DNA of 64,000 bases from Purpureocillium takamizusanense (Eukaryota > Ascomycota > Sordariomycetes > Hypocreales > Ophiocordycipitaceae). Location of the stretch: assembly GCF_022605165.1 (NCBI RefSeq), contig NC_063072.1, positions 682,001 through 746,000 on the forward strand. The letters run 5' to 3'. Positions within the stretch are counted from its first letter, which is position 1. Each line of letters begins with the position of its first letter. A program made the position numbers and the translations under genes. Positions 1 through 12,175 of the stretch are shown here, one piece after another. The notes beneath the pieces were generated by a model. The model was not told the DNA's origin, ran no database searches, and saw only the letters and a program-made list of their open reading frames with translations.

Positions 1-97
1 CGACATTGGCCACGGGAGAGGCTGTTGTCGGCCTTGGCATGGCAGTAGCGAGCGATCCGGATCTATCACTCTATTCCATTATAAAACACAAAGACTT

Positions 98-1292
98 ATG
101 AACATTGGTAGTCTCACCAGTATCCCGAATCAAGTGATCATGTCAACCCAGATGCTGAAACTCATCATACTGCAAATTGTCTTCATTTCTTCTGCTGCCT
201 TTGCAGCACTTGATTCTCCAATCATCGGAGCTCGTCTAAAACCACTGGATCCGCAATGGGCGAACCTTGGAGGCTCATTCTCTGGTGAGATCATCTTCCA
301 AAACGCGCTGTCAATCCTCTTCTAGACAATGATCAATGGAAGCTAACGATCACGCAGACCGCCCTGCGGTAGTGTCGTGGGCACCCGCGAGGGTAGATGT
401 TTTCGTTCGTGGAGGGAGCAACAGCATCCATCACAAATGGCAGAAGGAAGGCACGGGCTCTCCCTGGTTGCCTGCCCAGGCAATGTACGAAAATCTTGGA
501 GGCACCATATACGGCAACGTGGCAGCCGTGTCATGGGGCGCGCCGCGCATTGACCTCTTCGGGGTAGGAATAGGCAACGAATGCTGGCACCAGTGGTATG
601 ATGGCGACTCCTGGCAGCGCTGGACATCGCTCGGGGGGCTCTTTGTTGGAGACATATCGGCCGTCTCCTGGGCTACCGACAGGATTGATTTAGTCGGCCG
701 AGGCGTCGATAGCCACATCTACCACAACTCGTGGAATGGAGAGTACTGGAGCGGCTGGTACAACATTGGCGGTGTTGCCATCGGCAGCCCTAAGGTAGTT
801 AGTTGGGGGCCGCAGAGACTCGACGTCTTCATTCGCGGACCCGACAACTCCGTCTTCCACAAGGGGTGGGACGTTTCTCACCTATACCTGTCTGATCAGA
901 ATTGGTACAACCTCAGCGGCGTCGCCCTGGACGACATCCAAGCGGTCTCCACGATGCCCAACCGACTAGACATCTTCATCCGAGGGCCAAGGAACGAGGT
1001 CCTACATAGGAGCTTTGATGGGATCCGATGGTGGTCATGGCGCAACTTGGGCGGAGCTACGGCTGCGAGACCAGACGTAGTGACGTGGGACAACAAGCAC
1101 ATAGCCGTGGCTATACAAGGAACCGACAACGCGGTCTACCTGAGGGAGTTTAACGGGCGGGAGTGGACAAAGGACTGGCGGTCCATCAATGGGCTCCTGA
1201 CGGGTGCGCCAGCGCTTCATCCGCGAAGCGGTGAGAACCAAACGGTCGTCTTCGCAAGGGGAAGGTATTCTGAGCTTGTTGTGTACGAGTAG
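98..1292 (+). CDS. Secreted PLL-type seven-bladed beta-propeller lectin
   Basis: Predicted 373 aa from two exons (98-284, 358-1292); the 73 bp intron has GTGAGA, a GCTAAC branch and CACGCAG. The alternative start at 140 places a hydrophobic signal peptide at the extreme N-terminus, so the true start may be there. The mature part carries seven repeats of about 46 aa. Each has a W-x-x-L/I-G/S-G turn, then a VVSW-like strand, an R-(I/L)-D-(V/I/L)-F strand and an RG-x-(D/N)-N-x-(V/I)-x-H segment. This pattern is that of the PLL (Photorhabdus luminescens lectin) / DUF346 family, whose known members bind fucose or O-methylated sugars. I infer a secreted glycan-binding protein. The sugar specificity cannot be read from the sequence. 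The splice joins blade 1 in frame to the next VVSW strand, which supports the intron. Confidence 0.8.
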
Positions 1293-2093
1293 CTAATAAC
1301 CTTTGACGTGTGGCCATGAATGCTGTGCGGGCCCTGAACGTTGCTCAGTAGTGGCCGTATACCATACCAAGATTCTTGTGTCGGCCATTGCGTAGCGCAT
1401 TACGCAGTTGAGGCCATCACCACCCCTTGTCTACACGAGAACCCCGCAGTCAAGCTCGACAGGCCGTCGGCAGGGTTTCTAGATACCAAATAGATAGCTT
1501 CAGCGGCCACTTATAGGCTGGAGCCCGCATGCGTGGCCGTACTGGTTGGGCACTTGTTTGCGACTTTGGCTCGCCGGTCTGATGGTGGGTCATGGGTTCA
1601 AGGGAGACCTACTATGCAAGGTTCCAGCAGTCCGCTCGGGGTCTCACTGGCTTTCTTGCCGATGCCTCTTCATATCATTAAGCGAGCTGGAAAAACCTTT
1701 TCTTCGTTGAGACGATAAAACCATTCACGATATCTTGTCACGTGTTGATCAATTCTTCCACAGCAAAGATTCGATTAGCCTATAGCTAAGGGAGTGGTTT
1801 GAAAGCTTAGTCGAACAGGAATCTAGCGAGGAACCCCCCAAGCGGAAAAAAGTGTGAAGAAAAGGAGTGACGTGAGATCAATTTCAAAGCATCGAATCGA
1901 CATAAAAACTCAAACGGTCGTCTCCTAACCCGCCGACCAACCCCTGGCTTCCCGAAATTCCTTCTACGTCCAGTCGTGACGAGAGCCCCCAGGGCCTGCG
2001 TCTTCCCGAGATCATGTCGTCGGCGGCGAAACTGGGATCGCGTGTCTAGGCGTGCGCAGCGGGCACGGTAGTCACGATACCAGGTCGCGATGT
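1293..2093. other. Intergenic, no gene seen
   Basis: An 801 bp gap between the lectin stop and the stop of the DUF4360 gene, which converge here. Short open frames occur, but none has a recognisable motif or a plausible splice partner. It presumably holds the two 3' UTRs. Confidence 0.6.
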
Positions 2094-2966
2094 TTACTTG
2101 CGGCAGTGGCGCCACTTGACGGCGAACTTGACCTTGAGCTTGCCGCTGATGTGGTCGACCTGGAGGGAGTGGTATTGTCAGCGATTGTTTGACTCCGGAT
2201 GGATGGATGGATGGATGGGAACAACGCCACAACACAACACGGAGGAGGAACAGGAGAAGGGCGTGAAGAAGAGACTTACAGCAATGAGGGCGGGAAGGTG
2301 GGTGGGGCTGAGGTTGCAGGCAGTGTTCATGTTGAGGATCGCAGTGCTGCCGCCGCAGGGAGACCACGACTCGATGCCCGCGCGGGAGCGGAGGTCGAAG
2401 GGGCCGCTCCACTTGCCCGGGAGGTTGATGGCATAGGTGACCTGGTTGTTGGGGCTGCCGGTGAACGAGAAGACGTTGGTGCACTGGCCCTTGGCGCCCT
2501 TGGGGATCTCCGCAAAGCCGATCATGTCGGTGTCAAGGATAGAGAACCTAAGTAGCATCGGGGTGATTAGCTTATTGGAACCTCATGATGGGGGAGGGAG
2601 GACAAAAGCGGTCTGGTAGCAGCCCAGCAGCGCTTTTGGGGGGGCGGGGCGTAAGGAAAGGGGAGCAGAAAACACAACATACTGGAAACCAGAGTTAAAC
2701 TCCATGTTGAGCGTGAGCTTGCAGTTTCTGCGCCAGTCGATGGCCTTGGTGCCCGGACCAGTCTGCACCTCGTACTGCGAGAAGGTCGCCTCGAAGAGGG
2801 TGCCGGTCGCGTCGACCTGGACGTCGGCGCTGCCGGGAGGGCAGCCGCTGCCGAGCAGGCTCACGCCGCGGATCTTGACCTTGCTGGGCTTATCAGCGTC
2901 GGGCGCAGCGGCGGGCACGGCGGCGGCGAGGCCGATAAGGGGAGCGATGAGGGCGAGGAAGCGCAT
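2094..2966 (-). CDS. Secreted DUF4360 family protein
   Basis: Three exons (2966-2683, 2547-2280, 2159-2094) give 205 aa. Introns begin GTATGT and GTAAGT and end TAG and CAG. The start is at 2966 because the next residues (MRFLALIAPLIGLAAAVPAA) form a clear signal peptide; the upstream in-frame Met would bury it. The mature protein has the DUF4360 signature blocks: G-x-GCPxGSA near residue 40, NCKLTL, DTDMIGFA, GQCTN, a SWSPCG block, and a C-terminal WRHC block. Six conserved cysteines are visible. The family is secreted and common in filamentous fungi, and its biochemical function is unknown. The second intron holds a short ATGG tandem repeat. All three exons match the family pattern, so the call is firm. 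Confidence 0.92.
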
Positions 2967-5222
2967 ATTGAACGTTTTGCGTATGTTGTGTGTGTGAACG
3001 AGGGTTCTTTTCAACAAAAGTCTGATGAGAAGTTGTAAAAAGCTTTCGTAGACTTGAGAGAGAAAGAAGCGACTGTGATAAGTGGCTCTTGTGTGCCTGT
3101 GGGCTCTTTGATGGATGTTTCTGTGGATGAGTGGGAATATTCTCGAGGACAGACGGCGAGGAGGAGAGCCAATTTATAGAAAGTTTCGCGGCTCTCACTT
3201 GAACACGAAATAGATAGAGAGAAGGGGAGAGAGGAGAGAGAGATGGGAGCCTTGCCTTGCTGCCAAGTGTAGCCTGCCGCTGGTGTCGAGCGGTTTGCCC
3301 AACCATCACCGCCGAACGCTTCGCATCTACTCCCCCGATGCAGCTGTTCGTGGTGTGTACAGCCTCTACCAGGCGGATGACGCCCATCGGTAGGTAGGGA
3401 GGTCCTCGTCCTTGTCCTCGTCCTCATCGTCCCCGTCGTTCCACGCCCTACACGCCCCGCGTGTCCATGAATAGCTCTCGCCCGGTATGCCTCGCGTGGC
3501 ATGGGGCTAGTAGCTGCCTCCAGCTGATGCTCTCGTGTGCCTAGCTGGCGTCTCCCTCATTTTGCCTGCCCGTGCCCGTCGACTGGCTAGGAAGCGCGCC
3601 GAGATCCAAGACAAGGTTGACTTGGGCATCCAGCTATTGGGGTCGGCTTGCAGCAGTGTGTCCAATCGAGCCTCGTAGTCTTCACTTTCTCTGCCCATCG
3701 ACGGTTTGTTCCGCCGCCTTGGGGAGTCGTTGTCTGCGCCCCTCCCCCACTCCCCTCTCCGCCGCCGCCCTTCTTTGCCCGTGGGGACTGGACCGTGCAG
3801 AAACGGCTCGTCGGTCGTCGTCGATGACTGACTGAGAGGGCCCGAGAGTCTGGGCGGAAGGACTGGAGGTCAAGGCTTGAACCCGACATCCCTGCCCGCA
3901 GAAGCCTCATCAGCCGGCAGCAAGCCACGCGCAGTTTGTCTGCCTGTCGTTGCCTGCCTGTCCCTGCATCGCATGGCGACAGTTGTATACTCCTACGCGA
4001 GAACTGCGCAAATCAGGACTCTCCACGATGCTTCAGCTCCTCTGCGGCTGTCATGCTGCTTGCCGCTTACATATATGTGCCCCTGAGTAAACCCAGGCAT
4101 CAATATGTCCGGGATCCCCTCGCCAACATGCAAGATATGCAACTGCCGTCAGTCAGCTTAGAAAGTTTGGCTAATACTATTGAAGGATGACTATGCCAAC
4201 AACTCCGGGAATTGTACCTGTGCAGTCACTAACAAGCAAGTACCTGGTCCGACAACACATGGGGCCAGGCATCCTGTGTGGCAGCTCAGAGCCTCTCAAG
4301 TACCGAGCACCGGCAGCCAGCCCAGCTAGCTGGAAGGGCTGGGGCGTTGGGGTCCGACCACCCACGGACGGCCTCGACGCGGACTGCAGTCCTGGGAGAC
4401 GACGCGTTTGTTATGCATGTTCAGTATATGGGTGGGCAGTTTGCCAGCCATAGGGCTGAGACTTGTCGGTACGAGCCGCCACGGCGTCGCCCACAGCCCG
4501 CACGCTCCAGTCCAGACCAGCCAGACCCTCGGCTGTGGTGCCCAATCGTGATGAGGCCACGGGCATCCCTATTAATAGGGGCGGTCAAGTGAGGCGTCGC
4601 ATCTGCGGCTTCCCTTTGATTCGCGGCTATTCGTGGGCCCCACCTCTCGACGACGAAGAGGTCGACAGCTCGTGTTGTGCGTCAGGGCTGGGGAAAACAA
4701 GCAAGCTTGTTTGTCTGTCTGTCTGGCTGGCTGCGGCTGATGCCGTCTGGCCGGTCTGTGGTCAACGTTAGAACGCTCTCAACCCCTCCCTCATCGGCAG
4801 AAGCAACAGCGCACCGTGCCCCGACCAAGTGCGGCTGGCCGGTGGCGCTGCCTATTATGAGCCTTTTGACTTTCCGAGACACCGCTGGCGCACATTCTTT
4901 CTGGAATCTCGTGCGTCCGCGCTGCCATGGCACCAATAAAGCCATCGCCACACCATGTTATTGGGCCGTTATGCCGCGACGTCTGCTTCCTGTCTCACGC
5001 TGCCAGCAGCCACGCAAGGGAGGCTCTAACCAAGGGCCGAGCCAGGCTATCGAGATCCAGCCAAAAAAAAATAAAAAATAAAATAAAATAAAATACGAGA
5101 ATTCCAAAGGCAGATGCCACTGAAGCTCGGGCCTGCCACACTTACACGTCACGCGTCAGCGCGGAGAGCAAATGCAGTATTCATCGTCATCATCATCGGC
5201 GGCCAAAAATACACTCTCACCA
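2967..5222. other. Long intergenic region with promoter of the DUF4360 gene
   Basis: A 2.26 kb stretch between the start of the DUF4360 gene and the stop of CAND1. Near the DUF4360 start it holds CT-rich leader sequence and a TATA box. The remainder has only short overlapping frames on both strands with no family motif. An A-rich run with AAAAT repeats lies at 5062-5095, just beyond the CAND1 stop. I see no gene. Confidence 0.6.
3173..3178 (-). promoter_or_regulatory. TATA box of the DUF4360 gene
   Basis: TATAAA on the minus strand about 207 bp upstream of the ATG at 2966, with CT-rich leader between. The distance implies a transcribed leader of roughly 170 bp. Confidence 0.55.
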
Positions 5223-8200
5223 TCAAACCATCCTCGTCTGAAGCTCTTTCGTCTCCTCTCGCAGCCCTTTGAGCTGCTTTTCGAACTCCTTGTTGACCCA
5301 TTCCCAGTACAGCGTCCACACGCCGGCGCCGCCGGCGTTGGATGTGGCCGCGCCCGCATTTCCAGTCATGGCCTTCATTTTATCACCCAGCAAGAGTGTC
5401 ACGCGGAGCACGCTCTTGTTGGCCTCTTCCTGCTTCTCAATGTCTTGCTTGACGGCGTTCTCCTTCAGCTTGACCGAGAGAACGCCACGGTACGCCTCGG
5501 CAATCGAGTCGAGCCTGCGTGCCGTTTCGTCGGGGTCGATGACGATGAGCTTTGTGACCATGAGGTTACACAGCTGGCGAATATCGTTGTCATCCCTCAA
5601 CCCCGCAACTACCCGGTCATAAAAATCAATATTATTCATGCGGGTGAATGCCGTCTCCATCAATGCATAAAGGGTCTCGTATGCGCTCTGCAAGACACGT
5701 TAGTCTCGCATCTCACAACGCCAGCCAACAATGACATACCTTGCGGACTTCCAGCCCGTCATCCACTAGGTGCTTGAAGGGACCCAGAAGCACTTCCTTG
5801 ATTAGTTCTGGCTTGATGACTGACTCGCTGAGCACGAACGGCACCAGCTCGCCCAGATGGGGCAGGATCAGGTCAGGCTTGTTGTGTGCGGCTGAGTTGA
5901 GCGTCGACATGGCCAGCCGCCGGATTTCCATATCCGAATCTTGCAGCATGACAAGCAGCATGTTGATTAGTGTTCCTTTGAGCATTGCGTCGAATGCCTC
6001 ATCGCTCTCTGGAAGAGTGTAACGGACGGCCTGCACGGCCATGCCTCGAATTCCGGGAGACTTGTCCTTGAGCAGGGTCTGTTCCTGTTAGCGATGCGAT
6101 GACACGCGTGTGATGTAGAAGAAAACTCAAACTTACCTCAAGTTTTGGCATGAAGATACTGGGGTCAAGAATCACAAGCCGGCCAGCGCATTCAGCGCAC
6201 ACCACCCGGTTGTCCGCGTTCTCCGAGGCCATCAGGAGCTGGTTCCAGATGGCAATGGCATAGTCACGCAGGTCGGTCGACTGCACAGGGATAGACTGCA
6301 GAACCTCTTTGATGGATTGGATGAGCAGATACTGCGTGTTGCCGCCCTGCTGCATCGTCTTAAGAATAATCGGGAGGAATTGAGAGACGTTGCCGGACCC
6401 AGCTCGTCCAAGTGCGATGGCGGCAGCGAGGGACACCTTGTCCGGTTCGGCATGAAACTGGGCAAGAAATAGATCTGGCTTCAGCGGCGACTTCGCGCCG
6501 AGGCGGAAACCTGCCTCTCCAAGCACGGCGAGCGCGAGGCTGACCCGAGCATCATCGCCAGTCTGAGCACTAGTTTGCAGCTCGGAGATGAAGCTATCCA
6601 GAGACACGCCCGTGGATTTGTCACCAGTCACCAGAAGCGTGCCTATTACCTTGCCGACGACAGATGGATCTCCGAGGACACTAACCTCGTTGAGAAGACC
6701 GCGCATCAGCTGCTGGGCGGTGCCACTCTGTCCGACCCGATCCATGAGCTCAAGGAGCTGGTCCAGCACGATGCTAGCGAAGTGAGACTTGAGAAGCTGG
6801 CAGAGGGCGGCGACCATGTCGTCCGTGACGACCAGGGTAGAATTGGTCTGTACCATGCTGGCTAGTATGAGCAGTGCCGGGCCGAGCAGGTGCGTGTCGC
6901 TGTTGGTAACAGCGGGCATCAGCGCAGTGACTACTCCTTGAATGGTGGAAGGCTCGAGTTGGCCCTGCGCGGCCTTGGACAGGACCAGGTGCTTGAGTGC
7001 CACGACGCTCGAGCCGCGAAGAGACCGATTGGCTTTGCGCAGCTGTGAAGAAAGCTCCAAAGCCACGCTTTGCATCCAGTCCTTGTCGAGCTGGCCAGCC
7101 GTGACGGCAAAAGCAGCGACATTGTCTATCGCGCGCACGGCAGCGAGTCGAGTCGTCTCATTCTTAAGTCGATCACGGAGCACTTCCAATGCCACTTTGC
7201 GCTTCTCGTCTGACAGGAGTTCGGACCCTTCTGGCGAAGATGTCCGAGATACAAGCACACCGAGCGCGTGGATTGCCCGCTGTCGAACTTCTGCATCGGC
7301 ATCGTTGGCGGCGCCCCGGTCCAGAATAACCTCGAACAGCTTCTCCAGCTCTGCCTTGTACTTGACGCCAGCATTTCGCGAGCGCGGAGGGGTGATGGTC
7401 TTAACAACTTCCTCGGCGGCGCGAAGCGCGTCGCTCGAAATCTTGTAGAACCGATCATGAACTGCTGCCGTAACAGCTGCGACAATCTTGGACAGATGTG
7501 GCTGTAGGACTGACGAAGAGTGCGTCTTGCAGATGTCGCTGATCAGTCTCAGCGCTGCAATACGCAACGTGCTCGGAGTCGCGGACGAGGATCCACCAGC
7601 CGAGGCAAGCGACGACGAAACGTTGACGGGGCTGCCGGACCTGGCTTCGTCGGTGACGGGACCAATGATATCCTCAAAGTAGTCAGAAAGGCCGCCTCGT
7701 TGGACTGATACCAGGTCGTCGAACATATTGATGATGTATTGCCGCGTTGGCACCGTCTTAGCCTTGAGTTGCTTTGTTCCGGCCTTGACAATGCTGGGAA
7801 TGAGGCGGGACAAATCGGCGCGGGGGCCGGTGGGGGGGACCTTTTCCAGCACTGGCGATGTCAACCCAGGCGTGGCCATGAATCTCGACGCGCTCGCGCT
7901 GCCGCCGCTGCTTTGCCTCCTTCTCTTACGGCTGAGTGGCATGTGACCAACAGGCTCAGCTTCCGTTTCGTCCAAAGAAAGGTCTGTCATATGGAGGCCT
8001 TCGCCCGTCTTGCGAATTAGGAGCGAGAGGGCGGAAATGACTTCCAGACGAACATTCTCTTCCCGCTCGTCGATGCGCTTGATAAGGAGCGGTGCGGCGT
8101 GGCCGTAGAGCACGCCGTTGTCGAGGAGATCTCCGCTCCCGCGAGTCGCGATCAGTGTATACATGGCCTTGACGGCACATCTTCGCACTTTCCAGCTCGC

Positions 8201-9474
8201 GTCGTCGTCGTCGTCTTCAAACCCATCATCTTCTTCAAAGTCGTCGTCGTCGTCGGCATCTTCATCGTCGCCATCCACCTCCATGTCTTCATCATCATCG
8301 ACCGCGTAGTTGGGATCGTACTTGACATATCGCACAATGGAAGCGATTGTTTCGTCGGTGAATTGCCGCATTTCCTGAGGGCAGGATGCCAAAAATGCCT
8401 CGAGAGCTACAAGAGCGGACTCGCGAATCTCGTTGAAGTCCTGCCCTAGGTCTTCTCCGTCGCTCATCTTCTCCATGTGCTGCTCCAGCTCGCTTTCGGA
8501 CAGTGCCTGCAGCACGAAGCGCGCCGTCATGGAAATGTGAGGCCCAAATCGGGTAGGAATCGACCTAGCCATGCTGCCGAGAATAGCAATGTATAGTTTC
8601 CGCGTCACCGCACTGGTGCTGGCGTGCGAGAGCCCCGAGGTAAGACGTTGGATAACATCCTCAAGCTGGTCATCTGTCACATATACTGCAAGCATGGATA
8701 TGGCGACCACAGCCCGCTTCTTGACAACAGAGGTGCCTTTGGTGCTTTCCAGAAGCTGCATAACCACCTGAACGGTGGCTTCCACTTCAACAGATTGAAG
8801 TAGAGGGCCAAAGCAGCGCACCAGATCTATCAGGACGTCAACCGCCTCCCCGTTGATGCTGTCCTCGTCTTGCAAGAGCCCTGTGGGGACAGTGGGGAGA
8901 TCCAGAGTGGTGTCTGGGACCTGCGTCTTGGAGCCAGGGCCGATGAGACGCGGAATCAGGACGCGATGGATGGCCTCGTATGCATGTTTGACGTCGGCCG
9001 TGACCGGCAACCCCGGGACGGGGCGGGGAAGGGCCGTCACAACGGAACGAAGAGCCAGAGACGGGACTGTGTTATCGACAGCATTCTTAAGCTTCAAAGA
9101 TGACAGCTTGTCAATCATGGGCGGGAGAATCGTCGCGGGCACCTTGCCCACAAGCGGACCTAGACTGCGAAGCACATGATGGTCAGCGCTGAGTACGCTC
9201 CCGCGCAGCCAGGTCAGCTTTTGGATGCTTACCACTTGATGGCCAAGTTCTGGACCTCGCTGTTCTGGTCATCGAGCGTCTTAATGACACTATCAACAGC
9301 CCGAGCTGCGATGTTGTAGTCGTGGTGCAGGAAGTCGGGCTTGGAGTTGTTTAGGAGCTGCAGCAAGTCGTTCAATGCCATGAACCGGAAGTCGGGGTCC
9401 GCGTCGCCCAGTCTGCGGATGTGAGCCATGACCGCCTGGGGCGACGGCGGATTGGGTACTGCTGGAGATGCCAT
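5223..9474 (-). CDS. CAND1: CAND1/TIP120 cullin-associated NEDD8-dissociated protein
   Basis: Four exons (9474-9233, 9164-6137, 6084-5740, 5687-5223) give 1359 aa, close to the usual length. CAND1 is a HEAT-repeat solenoid that binds un-neddylated cullin-RBX1 and exchanges substrate receptors of SCF-type ubiquitin ligases in cytoplasm and nucleus. The first splice restores the conserved LAIKCLGPLV block typical of the N-terminus. HEAT repeats continue through the protein, and the last two exons encode the TIP120 C-terminal domain. An acidic Asp/Glu-rich segment sits at about residues 365-400. The start at 9474 is chosen because MASPAVPNPPSPQAVMAHI leads directly into the first HEAT repeat. 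Introns of 68, 52 and 52 bp all have good GTAAG/GTATGT donors. Confidence 0.93.
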
Positions 9475-10007
9475 GGTGGGCGAGCGATTGACGAGCTCGC
9501 TGTTTGCCGCCCTCGACCGAACCGTGAACTGCGGCGTGCGGAGGCGCGACTCTGAGGATGTCACGCGTTGGCTGCCGTGGAGCTCACGGTTGCCGCGGTC
9601 AATCCAGAGGCTCGACTGCCTGCGGCGTGTTCCTGCGAAAGAGATTCGGCGGTGACGACAGCGAGTCACGTAACGTTACGAGAGGAGGGGCAAAAATATG
9701 GTGACGATGATGATGAGGGAGGTTGGCCTTCGGCGCAGCTGGTGGGGTAGACAGTGGAGGAAGAGGTGGGAGGTGGGAGCTCCAGGCAGGCCGAGGGGTC
9801 TGGTGCAGCTCGGGTGGGGCGCTTGGGTCCCTTGCGGACGTCGCTCCAGCGCCACCAAGATAATACCACCAAACGCCATGGCTGCAACCTATTCAATACA
9901 AACACAGGAGGTGACGAGGTTTTGGAAGCTAGGTACAGTGCTCGATTCGGCAAACAAAGTGCATAGTACTAGGTAGTCATGTAGTACCCAATACTGCCGC
10001 AATCCGT
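9475..10007. other. Intergenic between the prenyltransferase stop and CAND1 start
   Basis: A 533 bp gap between genes on the same strand. It must contain the CAND1 promoter and the 3' UTR of the prenyltransferase alpha gene. No gene or clear element was recognised. Confidence 0.55.
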
Positions 10008-11643
10008 CTACACCGTGGACTTGTCCATCTCGGCCACCCGGTACTTCCAGTATCCCTCCCGCACGGGATCCCATTTCTCCCGAAGCCTCTGCAGGCACAG
10101 CTTCGCCTTGTCCTTGTCGCCCTTGTCCTTGAACACGTCCGCCAAGAGGTCCAGGGCATGCGAGCTCTGGACCTGTTCGTCGTCCTGGCCAAGTCCTGTG
10201 ACGAACTGCTCCGCAAAGTCACTCACATCGACGACAGGGCGACCTCCCTTGGCGAGGACACCCCGCAAGTAGTTCCAACCTGATTGGTTCTGCGGAGCCA
10301 GGAGAATCTTCTCTTTCGCGTAGGCGAGTTCTCTGTCGATGATCGAATCGGGTACCTTGGGGTCGTGAGACGTTGGTGGAAGATCTGGGGTGGACACCTT
10401 GGGGTCCGAAAACACCAAGAAGAAGCGATGCGCCCATGCCGAGTTGTTGCGAACATCGTCCTCAATCATGCTCTGCGTGGTGCCTAGCTCGCTCGGCGTC
10501 CATAGACCCAACTTCTCGGCCAAGTACTGCCGGTAGGACCAGACATGGTAATTCTTGGTGTCCTCTGCGAGAATCGTGGCGATGAACTCTGTCTCAGACC
10601 TGCCCAGTTTCTTGACTGCATCCTCGTCAGAGGCAATTGTCGGATAGTAATAATCCAAGAGCAGCTGTCGGTGATGCCAGATCTGGTAGTTCTTAAGGTT
10701 GTTCAAGGCGACCTCATTCAGCCACTGAATCTCCTCTGGCACCGACAGCTTCAGGGTGGATACGATCTTGAAGCGGTAGAGCCAGACAGTGTAGTGCGCA
10801 GGGTTCATGGATATGACGAGCTCTGTCAGCCGCAAACACCGAGGAGAGCATTCCTCAACCGCCATGACGGCGCGGAGGTATGAAACGGCTATCCAGAGTC
10901 AGGACGGTCCTCAGGTGCAAGACTTGTGAAACTTACCCTCCGCATAATCATCGGGATAGGCAATCTTGGCCAAGGCATCCTCTGGTTCATTCTGGGGTAT
11001 GGGAATCACGTCATCCCACTCAGGGTCGTTGGCCAGCGGCCCGGGAATTTCGCCGTAGAGTTCTCGCTTCAGAGCTGCCATCTCGTTTCGCCTCTTCTTC
11101 TCGTTCTCAATGTCCTCGGTGTCCAAGTTCAGTCCTTGGCGCTGTGCAAGGTCTCTCTTTGCGAGAAAGCCGCGGTGCAGGATGTCGAGAGCCGTCAGCC
11201 GAGCTTGCTTGAGGCTACGCTGCTGGAACTCCTCAAGTTTGTACGACCCAAAGTCTCGTCCACTACGGTCTGCGCCCCAGTTGTAGCTCTTCGCGAGGCG
11301 GCGGACAGGGAGAGCCTCCTTGGTAACCTGCTTCCAGAACTCGCGCTCGGTCTTGTTTGTCAACGGGACCTTGTGCTGCGCGACAGGCTGCAGAAGCCGC
11401 GAATGGACGTATGTCTTCTTCTCGGCTGGGGTCAGGCCGGGCAAGCCAACTTCCTCGAAGCGCTTTTCGACGGGGTTGGTCTGGTAGAAGCGCACGCGCG
11501 ATCGGTCCTGGACGGTCTCGATGACGGGCCTGGGGGCTACGCATTAAATAATGGTTAGCTCAATCTCCGCAGCCGACGCGAGCAAACCAACCTTGAGGCT
11601 CGGGATTGTTGGCCTTGGCACCGCCCTTCTGCTTGGGCGGCAT
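10008..11643 (-). CDS. RAM2: Protein farnesyl/geranylgeranyltransferase type I alpha subunit, with unknown N-terminal extension
   Basis: Three exons (11643-11592, 11536-10937, 10888-10008) give a continuous 510 aa frame. Residues from about 170 on are the alpha subunit shared by farnesyltransferase and geranylgeranyltransferase I. They contain the fungal DPEW-x-DV-x-PIPQ start region, MNPAHYTVWLYR, LKNYQIWHHRQ, KNYHVWSYRQ and DVRNNSAWAHR, which are the PPTA repeats. The partner beta subunits lie elsewhere. The first 169 residues are lysine- and arginine-rich and I do not recognise them. An internal ATG at 11081 would give a normal-length 341 aa alpha subunit. The last intron (10889-10936, 48 bp) splices the conserved DDYAEA-VSYLRAVM junction. 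If it is retained, the reading stops after about 6 codons and yields an extension-only protein of about 217 aa. I am sure of the alpha subunit and unsure whether the extension is fused in vivo. Confidence 0.85.
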
Positions 11644-12175
11644 GGTCGGAGCCTTGGAGGTGGTGGATGGTGGGGGGGTGGTAGCTGCTGAAGGGAGGAA
11701 GTTGGCATTGTTCTGCGCGACCCCGCCATTTTCGCGCCGAGCGCGGTAGCCATGTGGCACCCACCAAAGTGGTTTGGATGCCCGCCTCGTCGATTGCGGC
11801 ACAGTGGAAACGAACGTTGTCGCCTCGGTCTGAAATAAAGTCGGGTTTGGCATACGTAGTGCAGGTTGTGGCTTGAAGAACAGGCAATGATGTACAGCCA
11901 CTGTGAGGCACGTGGTTGTCAGGTCAGAGCGCGACTGCAGCAGGCAGGCGTCCCAGTTCCATTAGTACAGTATAGGCACAGCTCGGACCTAGACACTGTT
12001 ACGTATTCCAATATCAAGACAGACAGTTTTCAATTGTTGCCCAAGTCGCCCGGGCCAACCGAAGAGCCAACAAAGCACCCGCAATATGTCCCCGTGCACC
12101 GTGACAGCAATCCCAAACTCCAGTTCTCCTCCCAGCGTTATGTTCCCAGTAGCAAGCACGCGCGCCATACAGTGC
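11644..12175. other. Intergenic upstream of the prenyltransferase alpha gene
   Basis: A 532 bp gap holding the promoter of the gene starting at 11643 and the 3' end of MTR2. In-frame codons continue upstream of 11643, but that start is preferred because it opens a lysine-rich leader directly spliced to exon 2. No other gene seen. Confidence 0.5.

Noticed and set aside
1807..2484. 225-codon minus-strand frame
   Set aside because: It overlaps exons of the DUF4360 gene in a different frame and has no domain; the composition is proline/arginine-rich, typical of an antisense or shifted frame over GC-rich coding DNA.
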